NCBI GenBank assembly: GCA_037074615.1
Contig: CM073562.1
Coordinates: 11,703,001 to 11,767,000 of the forward strand
Source: Leucaena leucocephala
Taxonomy: Eukaryota; Streptophyta; Magnoliopsida; Fabales; Fabaceae
DNA length: 64,000 nt
Direction of reading: 5' to 3'
A model generated the notes under the pieces. It worked only from the letters and a program-made list of their open reading frames with translations. It searched no databases and was not told the DNA's origin. Shown in pieces: positions 1-10,266 of the stretch. A program made the translations under genes and the position numbers. How positions within the stretch are numbered: the first letter of the stretch is position 1; every line of letters begins with the position of its first letter.

Positions 1-150
1 ACAAAGGTAGGGATGGAAAAGAAGTAACAATAGACTTCAGTGACGAACCCATAAAGGGCAATGAAAACATCCCACAACCAGTAGTGACAAACGGAGATGA
101 TGAAATGGAACCCAATGGTAAAGTAATAAAGATAGGGTGTATTTTTCTTG
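1..150 (+). other. Unassigned open stretch at window edge
   Basis: The plus strand is open from position 3 to the stop at 240-242. Its first 40 or so codons read as a plausible acidic, polar protein segment (Asp, Glu, Asn, Pro rich). A possible GT splice donor lies near 116-121. Beyond about 150 the frame runs antisense to a retrotransposon gag, so only the first part could be real. It does not match exons 1-3 of DHS, which is what should lie upstream of the exon at 1464. It may be the end of an exon of a gene outside the window or retrotransposon-internal sequence. I do not recognise a family. Confidence 0.2.
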
Positions 151-1440
151 AATTTTCAACACTTTTTTTCGCACACCTGGCCTCTGATTTCAACAAATTT
201 GAAGGACAGAGCCCTTGTTTACTACAGAAGCTTGGGTCTTGACTAGAAGGTTCTTGCAACCTTTCTCTGTCACTTCCCCTTTATCTGTTGCGCTTTTGTA
301 CCCTTCCACCAGCATTGAGACATAAAGACCCATAAACTCCTGACGTGATTTCCACATACCCAATCTCTGTATTAGAAGAAAACAACGAAGTAGAACCTCT
401 GCCACCGGGCCTTGGGTCTTAAAGTTGAAGGTCGAATTGCTTTCAATATCGATGAAAGAGTCTTGGCCTGCCTTGAAATCATCGTTGCATCCTTCTTGAC
501 TTAGTGACGCCTCTTGCATGGAAATATCTTGCATTGTGACGCATTCTTGGGTCTCTAGGAATTTTCCTTGGGGTCTATTCTTGATTAGTAGGACTGTCTT
601 TTTCTTGCTTTGCCATAGCAAAGCAATCTCTTGTACTCTGGCCATGTGTTGTGCTTCAAGCATAGTACTTGGATTAAATAATCGGACGGAGTCGACGATC
701 TCCTCCTTCAAAGCTGAGATGTATGCCTCAATAATATATGCTTCAGAAAGATCCAGTCTCGCTAAGATAGTGTCAAGCTTGATGTTGAATTCTGCCAACA
801 TCTCGGTTTGTCAAAGGTAGGTTAGCTCCATCATCAGCTTCTCATAGGGTGCCCCTTTGCCGTCGTATTTTGGGAAGTCCATCTTTGGGAGACGGGTTCA
901 TCGTCGATCATCGGAGTTGTCATGTTCCGATGATTCCCATTCCTGTTGGGTATGCCATGGGCAATGTTGCACATCTTTTGTGTTATTGCTTGCAATTCTT
1001 GATGGAAGGTAAGCCCCATATTCTGAATTTCATCACGGAAGCCCAGAATTGTCTCTTGGAGTTCATCCACGCTCTGTAACCATTGCTCAATGTTCTGCAT
1101 CCAGGCGCTCATCTTTGCATTTTCTTGTAATCTGATTTCCACTATTTAGCGTCTGGCAATAGGAGGTCTAAGGAAGGTGTGCCCTGATACGACTATTAAG
1201 CTTCTTGACCAAGAATGAGAGGAAAAGAGAGATAGATAGAAGGAAATTAGGAGAGAAGTAGAAACAAAGGGAGACAAAGACAGAATAAGTCTGGAGAAAA
1301 TGCATGTGTTTATTGTAGTCTTATTTTCACAATACTGTTACATTTTGTATTTTGTTATTTATAGACCATGCTCACATTAATCAATAGTAGTTACTTGTAG
1401 TAAAATTTTATAGTAGTATATTTCATTTTCCTATCTTCTT
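150..1440 (-). mobile_element. Ty3/gypsy remnant (gag plus putative 5' LTR end)
   Basis: Read on the minus strand, a short purine-rich LTR-like block (about 1440 to 1190) is followed by a putative primer binding site resembling TATCAGGGCAC near 1180, then a gag-like reading region down to 190. The right edge is set by the start of homology to the DHS gene at about 1441. No pol or second LTR is visible, and the left edge is blurred. The fragment lies exactly where the 5' half of the DHS duplicate should be, so it either replaced exons 1-3 or separates them from exon 4. Boundaries are approximate. Confidence 0.5.
190..1142 (-). pseudogene. Degenerate gypsy gag fragment
   Basis: Two minus-strand frames (1142-834, then 801-190) together resemble a plant gypsy Gag. 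The first has a coiled-coil-like N-terminal part (about residues 1-60) and ends just before a segment reading FPKYDGKGAPYEKL, the usual start of the structured gag domain. The second contains the typical stretch with ISALKEEI followed by a hydrophobic FNPSTMLEA segment and AR-Q-E. Between them are an in-frame stop and an apparent loss of about 70 residues of the central gag domain. No zinc knuckle is seen. It is not functional. Assignment rests on recognised gag phrases only. Confidence 0.5.
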
Positions 1441-2254
1441 ACCTCGTCCTTTTGTGTTTTCAGCATGTAACATGGGCGCCATCAAAGTTGATTGCTCGGT
1501 TAGGAAAAGAAATAAACAATGAGAGCTCTTATCTTTATTGGGCATATGTGGTGAGTTTGATATCTTGCTTAGATCTTCTGTAGTTAATACTAGTCCTCAG
1601 TCCCTATCTGATTTAAACATTTTATTTTGCTATTATCTTATTTTCCTCGAATTCATCTACATTGTTAGTGGTAACTTTATTGATTAAAACTGTCGCACAT
1701 GGAATATTGTGAAACGAAGTTAGTTTCTGCCACGATATTACCATGAACCACTTGGATTCAAATATGAATTCTTGTAACTTTAAATATATTTTTCATCTCT
1801 TGGAAAATGTGCTATGGAAAAGAGATTGTACTAATTGGTGAAATTGAAAAATGTTACTAGAGGTACACTTTGTTTCTTGCATTTATGCACAGGTACATGC
1901 ATGTTTATAGATATGCAGTTGGCCTACCTGTGGTGAAGGGGCTGTTTTTGTTAGCTGTGGCCTAACATTTATAGCTTACACATGAACATATGCCATTTAC
2001 TTCTATGCAACTTGCCATAAAACAGTTTTTGGATACCATTAGCCTTTCTTAACTCTTAAGTCATATGGGTGTCGTTATTAGGTGATGTTTTGCTTTAGGA
2101 CTCATAATGTTTAACACTTGAAGCTAATTTGTTATTCTTTTGCTGTTTCATCTGATTTGCATCAAATTAGTTTTATATGAATCTCTATATTGCAAAAATG
2201 CATCAATGACTTGAGAACTTATCGAGCTTTGTAATAAAACTATATCATACCTTC

Positions 2255-2615
2255 TGATACAGTACTCTCTCTTACTCACTTGCTCTATAAGAATATTATA
2301 AAGAAAGTTATTAGAAGCCTAGAGAATCTCTGAATAATAAGTTTTATTTCACTATACTTAATAATGAATAAGCTAGATATATATATATATATATAGATGC
2401 AGGAATGCAAATAAGAAACTGACTCTTCCTATATTATCGGGAAACATGCCTATAACAACAGAAATAAGAGCATGATGGATTTAATTGACTTTCTACTAAT
2501 ATAGTGGGATAAGTGAAATAATTAATAATTAAATAAATAATTAAGTGCTTGGACTTGGTCAGATCAAGGCTTTCCCTTGTTGTGTCTCCTATGATAAGTC
2601 ATACGAAACCTATCA
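2255..2615 (-). repeat. Chromovirus 3' LTR (361 bp)
   Basis: Starts TGATACAG and ends CCTATCA on the plus strand, preceded by the CCTTC target duplication. It contains a short TA microsatellite (2376-2395). It differs from its partner at 8408-8755 by many substitutions and small indels (about one in ten by eye), so the insertion is old. Confidence 0.92.
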
Positions 2616-2790
2616 ATACCTCCTTCGAAATCTGCCTTGTCCTCAAGGTGGAAAACTGGAAATTTGATCCTCTCCAACGATGAGTTATCACTTTTTCTAG
2701 TTCCAAAACCATCTTAAAGTCACCATTGATAAGTAAAGGTGCTTGTGGGTTGGCAGGCTCGACCACATGAGATGGCCTTAATTAGGAAAC
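2616..2790 (-). pseudogene. C-terminal end of chromovirus integrase/chromodomain
   Basis: Just inside the 3' LTR the minus strand reads FPVFHLEDKADFEGG, the usual C-terminal tail after the chromodomain of Reina-type plant chromoviruses. Upstream residues of the chromodomain are only partly readable because of frameshifts. The chromodomain normally tethers integration to heterochromatin marks. Confidence 0.6.
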
Positions 2791-2905
2791 ATGGAAGACT
2801 GGATGCACTTTAGACTTTGGAGGAAGTGCAAGTTCATATGCGATAGGTCCCACCCTTTGAATGATCATATATTGGCCAAAGAACTATGGAGAGAGCTTGG
2901 AATAA

Positions 2906-3240
2906 TGTTAAGAAGTTCAAGTATTCAAGCTGTAGATCCAACTTGAGGGGGAGTGTTGAGATGCATTAGTTTAGAATTAATTATTAATTATTATGTTTTG
3001 TTAGTTATTTAATTATCTAAAATTAAGTTTAAATATTATTTATGATCAGATTTGAATATTAAATTAGCATATTTTAGAAGAATAAATTTGAGATATTAAG
3101 ATTATGATAGATTATATGTTTAATCTATTAGCTTATATTTTTGCCTATATAAATGTCTATTTGTATTCTCATTGATTCAAGGATTAATAAAATTTTGAGA
3201 CTTTATTTTCCCTTTACTCTTAATCTTTCAAATCTCCACA
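2906..3240 (+). repeat. 5' LTR of the 1.56-kb element
   Basis: 335 bp. It contains a second internal TGTTGAG with a purine tract before it (about 2945-2960), which can mislead boundary calls. The true start is supported by the same sequence following a polypurine tract at the 3' copy. A TATATAAATG box lies at about 3145-3155. Confidence 0.85.
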
Positions 3241-4121
3241 TGGTATCAGAGCAGGAATATTAAGTCTTGGTTATGGTCTCAATGAAGAAGAATAAGAAGA
3301 AAAAAGGTCAAGCATGAAGAGAAGGCACGCTTTCAAAATATCAATTTTTTCCCTTCAACTTTGTAAAAGTTCCTTCTGCAATTGTGACTTCACTCAACAT
3401 CTAAAAACACTCTGTGTGGTGCGACCCATCTTTATGCATCTGTTCTCCTTATCAACTATGCTTCAAGTTCGCCTTTGCGTTTGCCCTTGATTGTTTGTCT
3501 CTTTTTTGGCCTTAAGTGTTTTAGACTTAGTCTCCTCTGTTACCTTTTGTTTTAAAAGTTAGAGACACAGTTTCCTCTATTAATTTTATCTATGGGAAAT
3601 CGTCCCTGAGCTTGCGAATATTGGGCCTCTTGCAAATTCAGACTCTTACAAATCTCTCTGGCCTTGCAACTCTCACCCTGTTCACATTCGCAGCCAAACG
3701 AAATAACCCTTTATCATATCTCCCAAGATCCTAGGAAGCATAAAAGTGCTCAATGCACTGAAATAGTTTTTCCTTGGACAACAATGTCTCTCCACTTCGT
3801 AGAAGTAGAACTTTTTTTTCTTAGTGTGCGAATTCATAATGTTTCTAATTCGCAAGTCCCATTTCACATTGTAGAAAAAACTCTCTTTTGTCCAGGAGAA
3901 TCATCATATTTGTCTCCTTCATCAAGTTCCTCTCTTGCAAATGTTCTTGTTATGCCTCCAACATCGATGTTCTTCGTCAGTTCACAACTTTGTCTTAAGA
4001 TTCAGATTCAATATCCAATCAACTTCAATTCAGTGGTCACTGTTGATTTAAGGATACAAAGTTCTGGTTCTTGTATGATGATGTTGCTCACATCCACACT
4101 ATCTCCCAGCTTGAGAGGGAG

Positions 4122-4467
4122 TGTTGAGAAGTTCAAGTATTCAAACTGTAGATCTAACTTGAGGGGGAGTGTTGAGATACATTAGTTTAAAATTATTTAT
4201 TTATTAATTAATATTATGTTTTATTAGTTATGTAATTAATTAGCTAAAATTAAATTTAGATATTATTTAGGATTAAATTTGAATATTAAATTATTATATC
4301 TTAGAAGAATAAATTTAAAATAGTAAGATTATGATAGATTATAGATTTAGCTTATTAGTTTATATTTTAGCCTATATAAAGGCCTAGTTGTATTCTCATT
4401 CATTAAATGATTAATAACATTTTGAGGCATTTATTTTTCCTCTACTTTTATTATTTAAATTTCCACA
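4122..4467 (+). repeat. 3' LTR of the 1.56-kb element
   Basis: 346 bp, clearly homologous to 2906-3240 with scattered substitutions and small indels. It is directly preceded by a polypurine tract and followed by the AATAC half of the target duplication. Confidence 0.85.
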
Positions 4468-4639
4468 AATACCGTTAGTGGGAGAGTGATGTCTGACGAA
4501 ATGGTTGAATCTGTAGGAAAATTGCGTCACCTAGTTTGAACATAACTTCCCTATGGTGCTGGTTAGCGTGGGCCTTTATTCGTTCCTACATTTATTTAAA
4601 CTTGCTTTTAACAACCTCAGCATATCATCACGAGTCTCT

Positions 4640-5900
4640 AGTTGTGATGCAAGCTCTTCAATATGAGTCTCTCCTTTGACAAAGGGCATAAGTGAAGGAG
4701 GATCGCGGCCGTAGACAACTTTGAAAGGGGTGGTGTTGGTCGAGGTATAGTAGTTGGTGTTAAAGGAATACTCAACCTAACATAAGAATTTGCTCTAAGT
4801 ACGCAGTTGTTTATAAGCAAAACACCATAAGTAGGCTTCAAGGGATCGATTAACTACTTCCATTTGTCCGTCCGTCTATGGATGATAAGAGTACTCATCT
4901 GGAGGTGGGTGCCTCTTAGTTTAAACAACTTTTGCCAAAACGCGCTCAAGAATAATGGGTTCTTATCAAAAATAATAGAGCGAGGCATGCCATTTAGACT
5001 AATGATGTCTTCAACAAAACAGGTAGCCACAGTTTTTGCAGTATACAGGTGACTTAAGTGAATGAAATGGCAGTACTTACTCAATTGGTCCACAAGAACA
5101 AGGACAGTATGATAACCACTGGATTTAGGAAGACCCACAATAAAACTGACTGAGATATCTTCCCATACCCGCTCCAGGAAGGGAATAGGTTGTAGTAAAC
5201 TGCTGGGGACAATGTTTCATACTTTTTTTTGACATAAAATATTGCTGGATAAACAGCTTGACATTTGCTCTCATTTGGGGCCAAAAGAAGGTACAAGTGA
5301 GCCTCTTGGGAATTTTGAGGAAGCCGCCGGGCCTTTTCAATCGACTTAGTCCGAATTGGGGAACTACGAGGAATGACTAGCTGCCCATGAAAATACAACC
5401 TTCCTTGAGCTAGAGAAAATCCAAGTTCTGAATGGGGATTTTCCATTAAGGCCTGTAATATAGTGGCTGTGAAAGGATCACTTCGGGTAGCTTCTTCTAG
5501 TTCCAAAAAATCTAGTAGCAAGGGCACGACTAACTATAGGAATTCTGCTAGATGAAGGCGTCTTGAAAGTGCATCGGCACCAACATTTTCTTTTTCGGCC
5601 TTGTATATAATTTGAAAATCAAATGGGAGAAGTTCGATGAGTAAACTTTGCTATGTATTGGTGAGTACTCACTGTTCCAGCAGTTATTTGAGACTATGAT
5701 GATCAGTCTTGACTGTGAAGCATTGTCCCAACAAATAGTGGCGCTAGTGTTAGAGAGCCACATAAGCGGACTTGTACCTGTTGGAAAAGGACATCCCTCC
5801 GTTGAAGTATGCAACTAGATGGACCTGTTGGAGCAAGATTGCCCCAATACCCTTCATTGAGGTATCGCATTCTACCACAAAGTTAGCAGTAAAATCAGGT
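4640..5900 (-). pseudogene. Chromovirus RNase H and integrase region
   Basis: Minus-strand frames at 5527-5081 and 5138-4854 give integrase. The core begins with the chromovirus phrase GLPKSSGYHTVLVLVDQLSK and includes HFIHLSH and MPRSII. Before it, 5814-5548 carries RNase H remnants (LLPFDFQIIYK-like in one frame). Several stops and frameshifts break the reading frame, and the first catalytic Asp region is separated from the rest. Integrase would have joined element cDNA to the host genome; this copy cannot. Confidence 0.75.
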
Positions 5901-5987
5901 AGTTTTAATGTTGGCACTATCATCAAAGCAACCTTAAGCTGATCTAAAGCTTCTTGTGTTCCTTCGGACCATATAAAGTCATGCTTT

Positions 5988-6970
5988 TTAGCGAGGTATG
6001 TATGAGGTCGAGCAATTATATTGTAATTTTGGACAAAACGGGTATAGTCTTGTGAGACCCAAGAACGGTCGAAGATCTGTTACGTTGGTAGATATCGGCG
6101 ATACCTTTACGGCTTCAATCTTTTCGTAATGAGTTGCTACCCCTTCTGTCGAAATTCGATGTCTAAGGGAGGACACCCTTGACCTACCCAATTCACACTT
6201 TTTAAAGTTGGCATAAAATGAGTGCTGTCGTAATGTCTCAAGGATGACCCGAATATGCTCCTCATGTTCCTTGGTGGTTTTGCTGTAAACCAAAATGTCA
6301 GCAAAGAACACTAGAACAAACCGTTGTAAATAAGGCTGAAAAAGATCATTCATGATGGCCTAGAAAGTAGCAGGAGCATTAGTGAGCCTGAATGGCATGA
6401 CTACGTACTTGTAATGGCCACAATGGGTTCTGAATGCTGTTTTGGGAACATCTACAGTTAATACTCGTATCTAGTGGTAACTAGAAAGGTTAATCTTTGA
6501 AAAATGAGTAGCACCATATAATTCATCAATATTGAGAATAGAGTACTTATCAGGGATAGTAATCTTGTTGAGAGCCCTATAGTCAACACACATTCACCAC
6601 GAATCGTCTTTCTTTTTTACTAGCAAAATCGGATTGGCAAATGGACTATAGCGAGGTCGAATGAATCCTTTGTTTTAAAGTTTCTCTACCTATCGCTCTA
6701 TTTCATTCTTTTGGTAATATGGGCAACGGTATGGCCTCAGATTTGTAGGGATAGCCCCTATAAGAGTGGGATAGCATGCTAATACTTGCGGCATAGAGGA
6801 AAGGAATTTGGTTTTGCAAACACGGCTTCAAATTTGTTTAATATTCCCAATAAATTGACAGTCTCAAATAAGTCACCTTCCTGTTCAACTTTGATCGGTA
6901 TCATATACTTAAGAGTTTCCTTTAGCTCTCGACTAGGCACCCCCTGCAATTTGTACTTTTTACCATTCAT
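5988..6970 (-). pseudogene. Chromovirus reverse transcriptase (catalytic Asp lost)
   Basis: The minus strand carries phrases of the Ty3/gypsy reverse transcriptase in order: a VDYRALNKIT-type motif (about 6570-6600), MPFRLTNAPATF (about 6360-6400) and MNDLFQPYLQRFVLVFF (from 6353). The active site, normally FFDDI, reads FFADILVYS, so the first of the two metal-binding aspartates is replaced by Ala. With other stops in the region, this copy has no reverse transcriptase activity. Confidence 0.85.
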
Positions 6971-7039
6971 CTAAAAAATTAAGAACATCTCATTCCAATT
7001 AGCTTGAACAGTGTTAAGAGAAGCAAGCCATTTAATTCC

Positions 7040-7255
7040 CTATACTACATTGAATCTAGGCAGAGAAAATGGGTAAAAGTCTTGTCGGATGGTCAAACCT
7101 GCAAGTTGAACTTCTACATCCTTACAGATTTGGTGACAGCAAATAATACTACCATTCCCAATTTGAATGCCGAAGATGGGAATTGTGGTGGTGGGCAGAC
7201 TTAAGTCATGAACTGAGGCTTCAGTTATAAAGTTATGTGTAAAGCCATTGTCCAC
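7040..7255 (-). pseudogene. Chromovirus aspartic protease remnant
   Basis: A 71-codon minus-strand frame begins MDNGFTHNFI, which corresponds to the protease active site (V/I)DSGATHNFI of plant gypsy elements. Here Ser and Ala of the catalytic triad motif are Asn and Phe, so the site is damaged. It sits between the gag zinc knuckle and the reverse transcriptase, as expected. Confidence 0.75.
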
Positions 7256-7268
7256 CAGCAGTAAGACC

Positions 7269-8159
7269 TCACAGCTTATGATTAGTCCCCCCCAGCTTCA
7301 TGGTTGTTAGTGTTGGTTTGCCCAGAATTGCATTAAAAGAGATCTTGGCCGTGTGGGCCTCGCCTTCATCCTCAATTACTGGTTCGAGAACTTTTGGCCT
7401 AGCGTCGCCGTTGTCGACTTCCAGCAGTGAAAGGGAAGAGACATTGCAACGGTGCCATGGCCGGAAGGGAGCATCACAATGAAAGCAATATCCCTCCATT
7501 GCTGCCTCGTCACGTCCTAACACTCCGTTTTGAAGGTCTCGACGCCGAGGGAGGAACAACTGACATGGATGATGCTGACGAGCTAGCATGTGGGTTAACG
7601 GATTGCAATTAGCCTTAGGAGAATTGGGTTGGAATGGCTATAATTATTAGGCTGGGTTGAGCCCATGAATGACCCGGATTTGGATCCATAACCCGACCCG
7701 ACTAATCTCTCTAACTCAAGGGCTACGCTGGAGGTGTGATACACAGTCTTTGGCTTGTGTAGCCTCACCTACGTCCTTAGCTCTTCCTTTAGCCTGTTTA
7801 GGAATACTCTAAGAAGGCAATGGTTAGGCCAATTCATCACACAAGCGACCCTCTTAGCCCACTACTGCTTATACTCCGCTGCGCTTCCCATCTGTCTGAT
7901 GACGTAAAGATACTCGGGGTTAAGAAATTCCATAGGTCCCTAGTGCTCATTCAAGGTCTTGACCAGTTACTCCCAATAAAGCAAGGTTCTCTTTGAATTC
8001 ATCTAAGAAAGACAGATCGAGTGCATCCCCTTCAAGGTACATCGCGGCAATCTCCACCTTATCGTCCTCTGGGGTTTGGTAATACCAAAAGAACTTCTTG
8101 GCTTTCAACCCCCATTCATGCGGGTCACCTCCACTAAACTTAGGGAACTCAATCTTCAC
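7269..8159 (-). pseudogene. Chromovirus gag with CCHC zinc knuckle
   Basis: The N-terminal part (8159-7947) starts MKIEFPKFSGGDP and continues with KKFFWYYQTPEDDKVEIAAMYLEGDA, the typical plant gypsy gag core. The C-terminal part (7589-7269) has the zinc knuckle CFHCDAPFRPWHRC followed by an acidic linker to protease. Stops between them (about 7600-7950) break the frame. Gag forms the virus-like particle and the knuckle packages RNA. Confidence 0.8.
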
Positions 8160-8407
8160 ATAGGGTACTTGGCTCCTCTGGTAATTTTCCCTTCTTCCTC
8201 GGGTTCATCTCCCCAATGCTTCACGTTCTTCTTCACTAATTGGTTCCTCGCCTGCACTTCTAGAGACACGACTTTGCCTCTCAATTCCTCTAGCATGTCG
8301 AGTTTGGCTGCTATTGCAACCAGTGCGTTACCCCCAGGTTGACATTAGGATCAGGATTGCTGGCAGAACATGAGCGTGTCTTGACCATCTTGGCTCTGAT
8401 GCCAAAG

Positions 8408-8755
8408 TGATACAATACTCTCTCCTATTCACTCTTGCTATAAGAATCTCACAAAGAAAGTAGATTAGAAGCTAAGAGAATCTTTGAATAATAAATTTTA
8501 TTTCACTCTACTTAATTATGAATAACTTAGAGATATATATAGATGCATGAATACAAATAAGAAACTGACTCTTTCTACATTATCGAGAAATATGCCCATA
8601 ACAACAGAAATAAGAGTGTGATGAACTCAACTGACTTTCCACTAATATAGTGGGATAAATAAAATAATTAATAATTAAACAAATAATTAAGTGCTTGGTC
8701 AGATCGAGGCTTTCCCTTCTTGGGTCTCCTATGATAAGTCATACAAAACCTATCC
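8408..8755 (-). repeat. Chromovirus 5' LTR (348 bp)
   Basis: Starts TGATACAATACTC and ends CCTATCC on the plus strand (terminal A changed to C), followed by the CCTTC target duplication at 8756-8760. On the minus strand this LTR is the promoter end, and the primer binding site follows it at 8385-8406. Confidence 0.92.
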
Positions 8756-9490
8756 CCTTCGCATGTCAATATTGTGTGTTGTGTATTTAGCGTGTAACCA
8801 AGTTACTTTGCTACTTTTCTGCTTCTTTAAACATTGTTATACATTACAACGCATAACATCTTCAACTTTTGGTGGTTATGTTCCAGAACAATATTCCAGT
8901 GTTCTGTCCAGGGTTAACAGATGGCTCATTGGGGGACATGCTGTACTTCCATTCCTTTCGAAACCCTGGTCTGATTGTGGACATAGTGCAAGGTATGATT
9001 TTCGTTGTTCAACTGCATGAATGGTTGCCTCTGGCATGGTAGTACAATAATATAATTAACAATTGGACAGATATTAGGGCCATGAATGGTGAAGCTGTAC
9101 ATGCAAGTCCCAGTAAGACAGGCATGATCATTCTTGGAGGGGTGGTTCCCAAGCATCACATTTGCAACGCCAATATGATGCGCAATGGTGCAGATTATGC
9201 AGTTTTCATAAATACTGCGCAGGAATTCGATGGGAGTGATTCTGGAGCTCGTCCAGATGAGGCTGTTTCATGGGGAAAAATCCGAGGATCTGCTAAGACG
9301 GTCAAGGTACATATTTTGTATATCCTGATTGGATTGCTTGTTGTCAAAATCCGTCAGACTTCTGCCATTTCGTTCTTGAGGGTTAAAGAAGTGGTTTTAT
9401 TTCATTAAACAGGTACATTGTGATGCAACTATTGCATTCCCTCTCATAGTTGCTGAAACATTTGCCACAAGAGAGAAGAAACCTCGCTGA

Positions 9491-9910
9491 AGTAGATCCA
9501 GATCTGAATATGCCCTTATAAGTTATACCCTCAAACCTCTCAACACACATCTTTGCTTATTGTTCAGGGGTAAAAATCGCACATACACCTTGTCAGCTAG
9601 GTTGAAACCTGATCTGATTTTCCTCTCCCCCATCAATCTTGAATTGATGTTGCCGTACTGAGAAATCACTGGAGATGGGGTTTTAACCTCACGCTGAGAT
9701 CAAATAGTTTCTTATTTTTGTATGGAAGTTTACTCTCTCTCTTCAAAGAAGGACATTAATAGGATATTAGCATTCGCCTTTCTCAAGGATTGGCTGATTC
9801 TCTAGGAGTAGTGATTCAAAGTTTGTTTTTTCAGCTGCGAAGGGGAAGTTTGAAACGTTCCAGCTGGATCTTGTTGATCTCAGATCTTATGGATAGTGTA
9901 ACATACCTGT
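9491..9910 (+). other. 3' flank shared with the DHS gene
   Basis: This stretch is recognisably homologous to 24150-24720 downstream of the complete DHS gene. Examples are the block after the stop codon (AGATCTGAATATG) and the block at about 9800-9895 (GATTCAAAGTTTG and GGGGAAGTTTGAAACGTT). It marks the right end of the duplicated segment and probably includes the 3' untranslated region. Homology fades at about 9905. Confidence 0.7.
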
Positions 9911-10266
9911 TGCCACGCTTGTTTAGTATTTATACATAACATGTCTAACAATGGTATGGCTTGATTAGTAACTGTCCTCTAAATTCAAGAGCATGAATTA
10001 ATGATTAAATTCAAAGTTGGGTTAAGTTTTAATTTAAGTTTAATGCATCTTATGTCAATGAACAAAGGATAGATGAAGATTAAAGAGAATATTTAATGAG
10101 GTAGTTAAGTGATAGAGCACAATAACATTGTATAATCTATATAGATGACTTTAGTTAATGATATAAGGGTTATTGCTGTTGTATCATATGTCAAGGGAAA
10201 AAAAAATTAAAAAAGAAAGCGAATGTTCGTTGCAAAATCGATTTTGAGTGGGCCTTCCTTCCATCA

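Larger units (their letters stand above)
2906..4467 (+). mobile_element. Small non-autonomous LTR retrotransposon (1.56 kb)
   Basis: LTRs at 2906-3240 and 4122-4467 both begin TGTT(A/G)AGAAGTTCAAG and end TTTCCACA or TCTCCACA. An initiator tRNA-Met primer binding site TGGTATCAGAGCAGG directly follows the first LTR (3241-3255). A polypurine tract CTTGAGAGGGAG directly precedes the second (4110-4121). Flanking 5-mers AATAA (2901-2905) and AATAC (4468-4472) are a near-perfect target duplication. The 881-bp interior has no gag or pol; its longest open frame (3664-4185, up to 173 codons) matches nothing I recognise and runs into the LTR. It must have been mobilised by another element's proteins. 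It is inserted in the same region of the chromovirus as the chromodomain. Confidence 0.85.
2255..8755 (-). mobile_element. Reina-like chromovirus (Ty3/gypsy), full length but decayed
   Basis: This is a minus-strand LTR retrotransposon bounded by LTRs 2255-2615 and 8408-8755, flanked by perfect 5-bp target duplications CCTTC (2250-2254 and 8756-8760). A primer binding site complementary to initiator tRNA-Met lies beside the 5' LTR (8385-8406, minus strand reading TGGCATCAGAGCC). The order gag, protease, reverse transcriptase, RNase H, integrase, chromodomain tail is that of a plant chromovirus. All coding parts are broken by stops, and a small LTR element (2906-4467) is inserted near the 3' end. 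It inserted into intron 4 of the DHS duplicate. Confidence 0.93.
1464..9490 (+). pseudogene. DHS: Partial duplicate of deoxyhypusine synthase, exons 4-7
   Basis: Four exons match DHS exons 4-7 at 1464-1550 (87 bp), 8887-8992 (106), 9071-9306 (236) and 9413-9490 (78). All have GT and AG borders at the same places as the complete gene, and the joined frame has no stop until the final TGA. The catalytic segment SWGKI and the PKHH segment are intact. The last exon is one codon longer (an extra Lys). Intron 4 is 7336 bp because a chromovirus (2255-8755) is inserted; without it the intron is about 830 bp, against 848 bp in the complete gene. Introns 5 and 6 are 78 and 106 bp. Exons 1-3 are not in the window. 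Shared introns and 3' flank show DNA-level duplication. It is probably a pseudogene, though the preserved frame means expression of a 3' fragment, or of a full gene with exons upstream of position 1, is not excluded. Confidence 0.85.

Noticed and set aside
2945..2960. Internal TGTTGAG as the true LTR start of the 1.56-kb element
   Set aside because: The longer repeat starting TGTT(A/G)AGAAG is also shared and is directly preceded by a polypurine tract at 4110-4121, with matching flanking 5-mers; the internal one has neither duplication nor correct spacing.
3664..4185. 173-codon open frame as a host gene
   Set aside because: It lies between the LTRs of the 1.56-kb element and runs into the 3' LTR; no recognised domain. 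Kept only as a question about captured sequence.
1464..9490. DHS duplicate as a processed (reverse-transcribed) copy
   Set aside because: Introns 4, 5 and 6 and the 3' flank are shared with the complete gene, so the duplication was at the DNA level.
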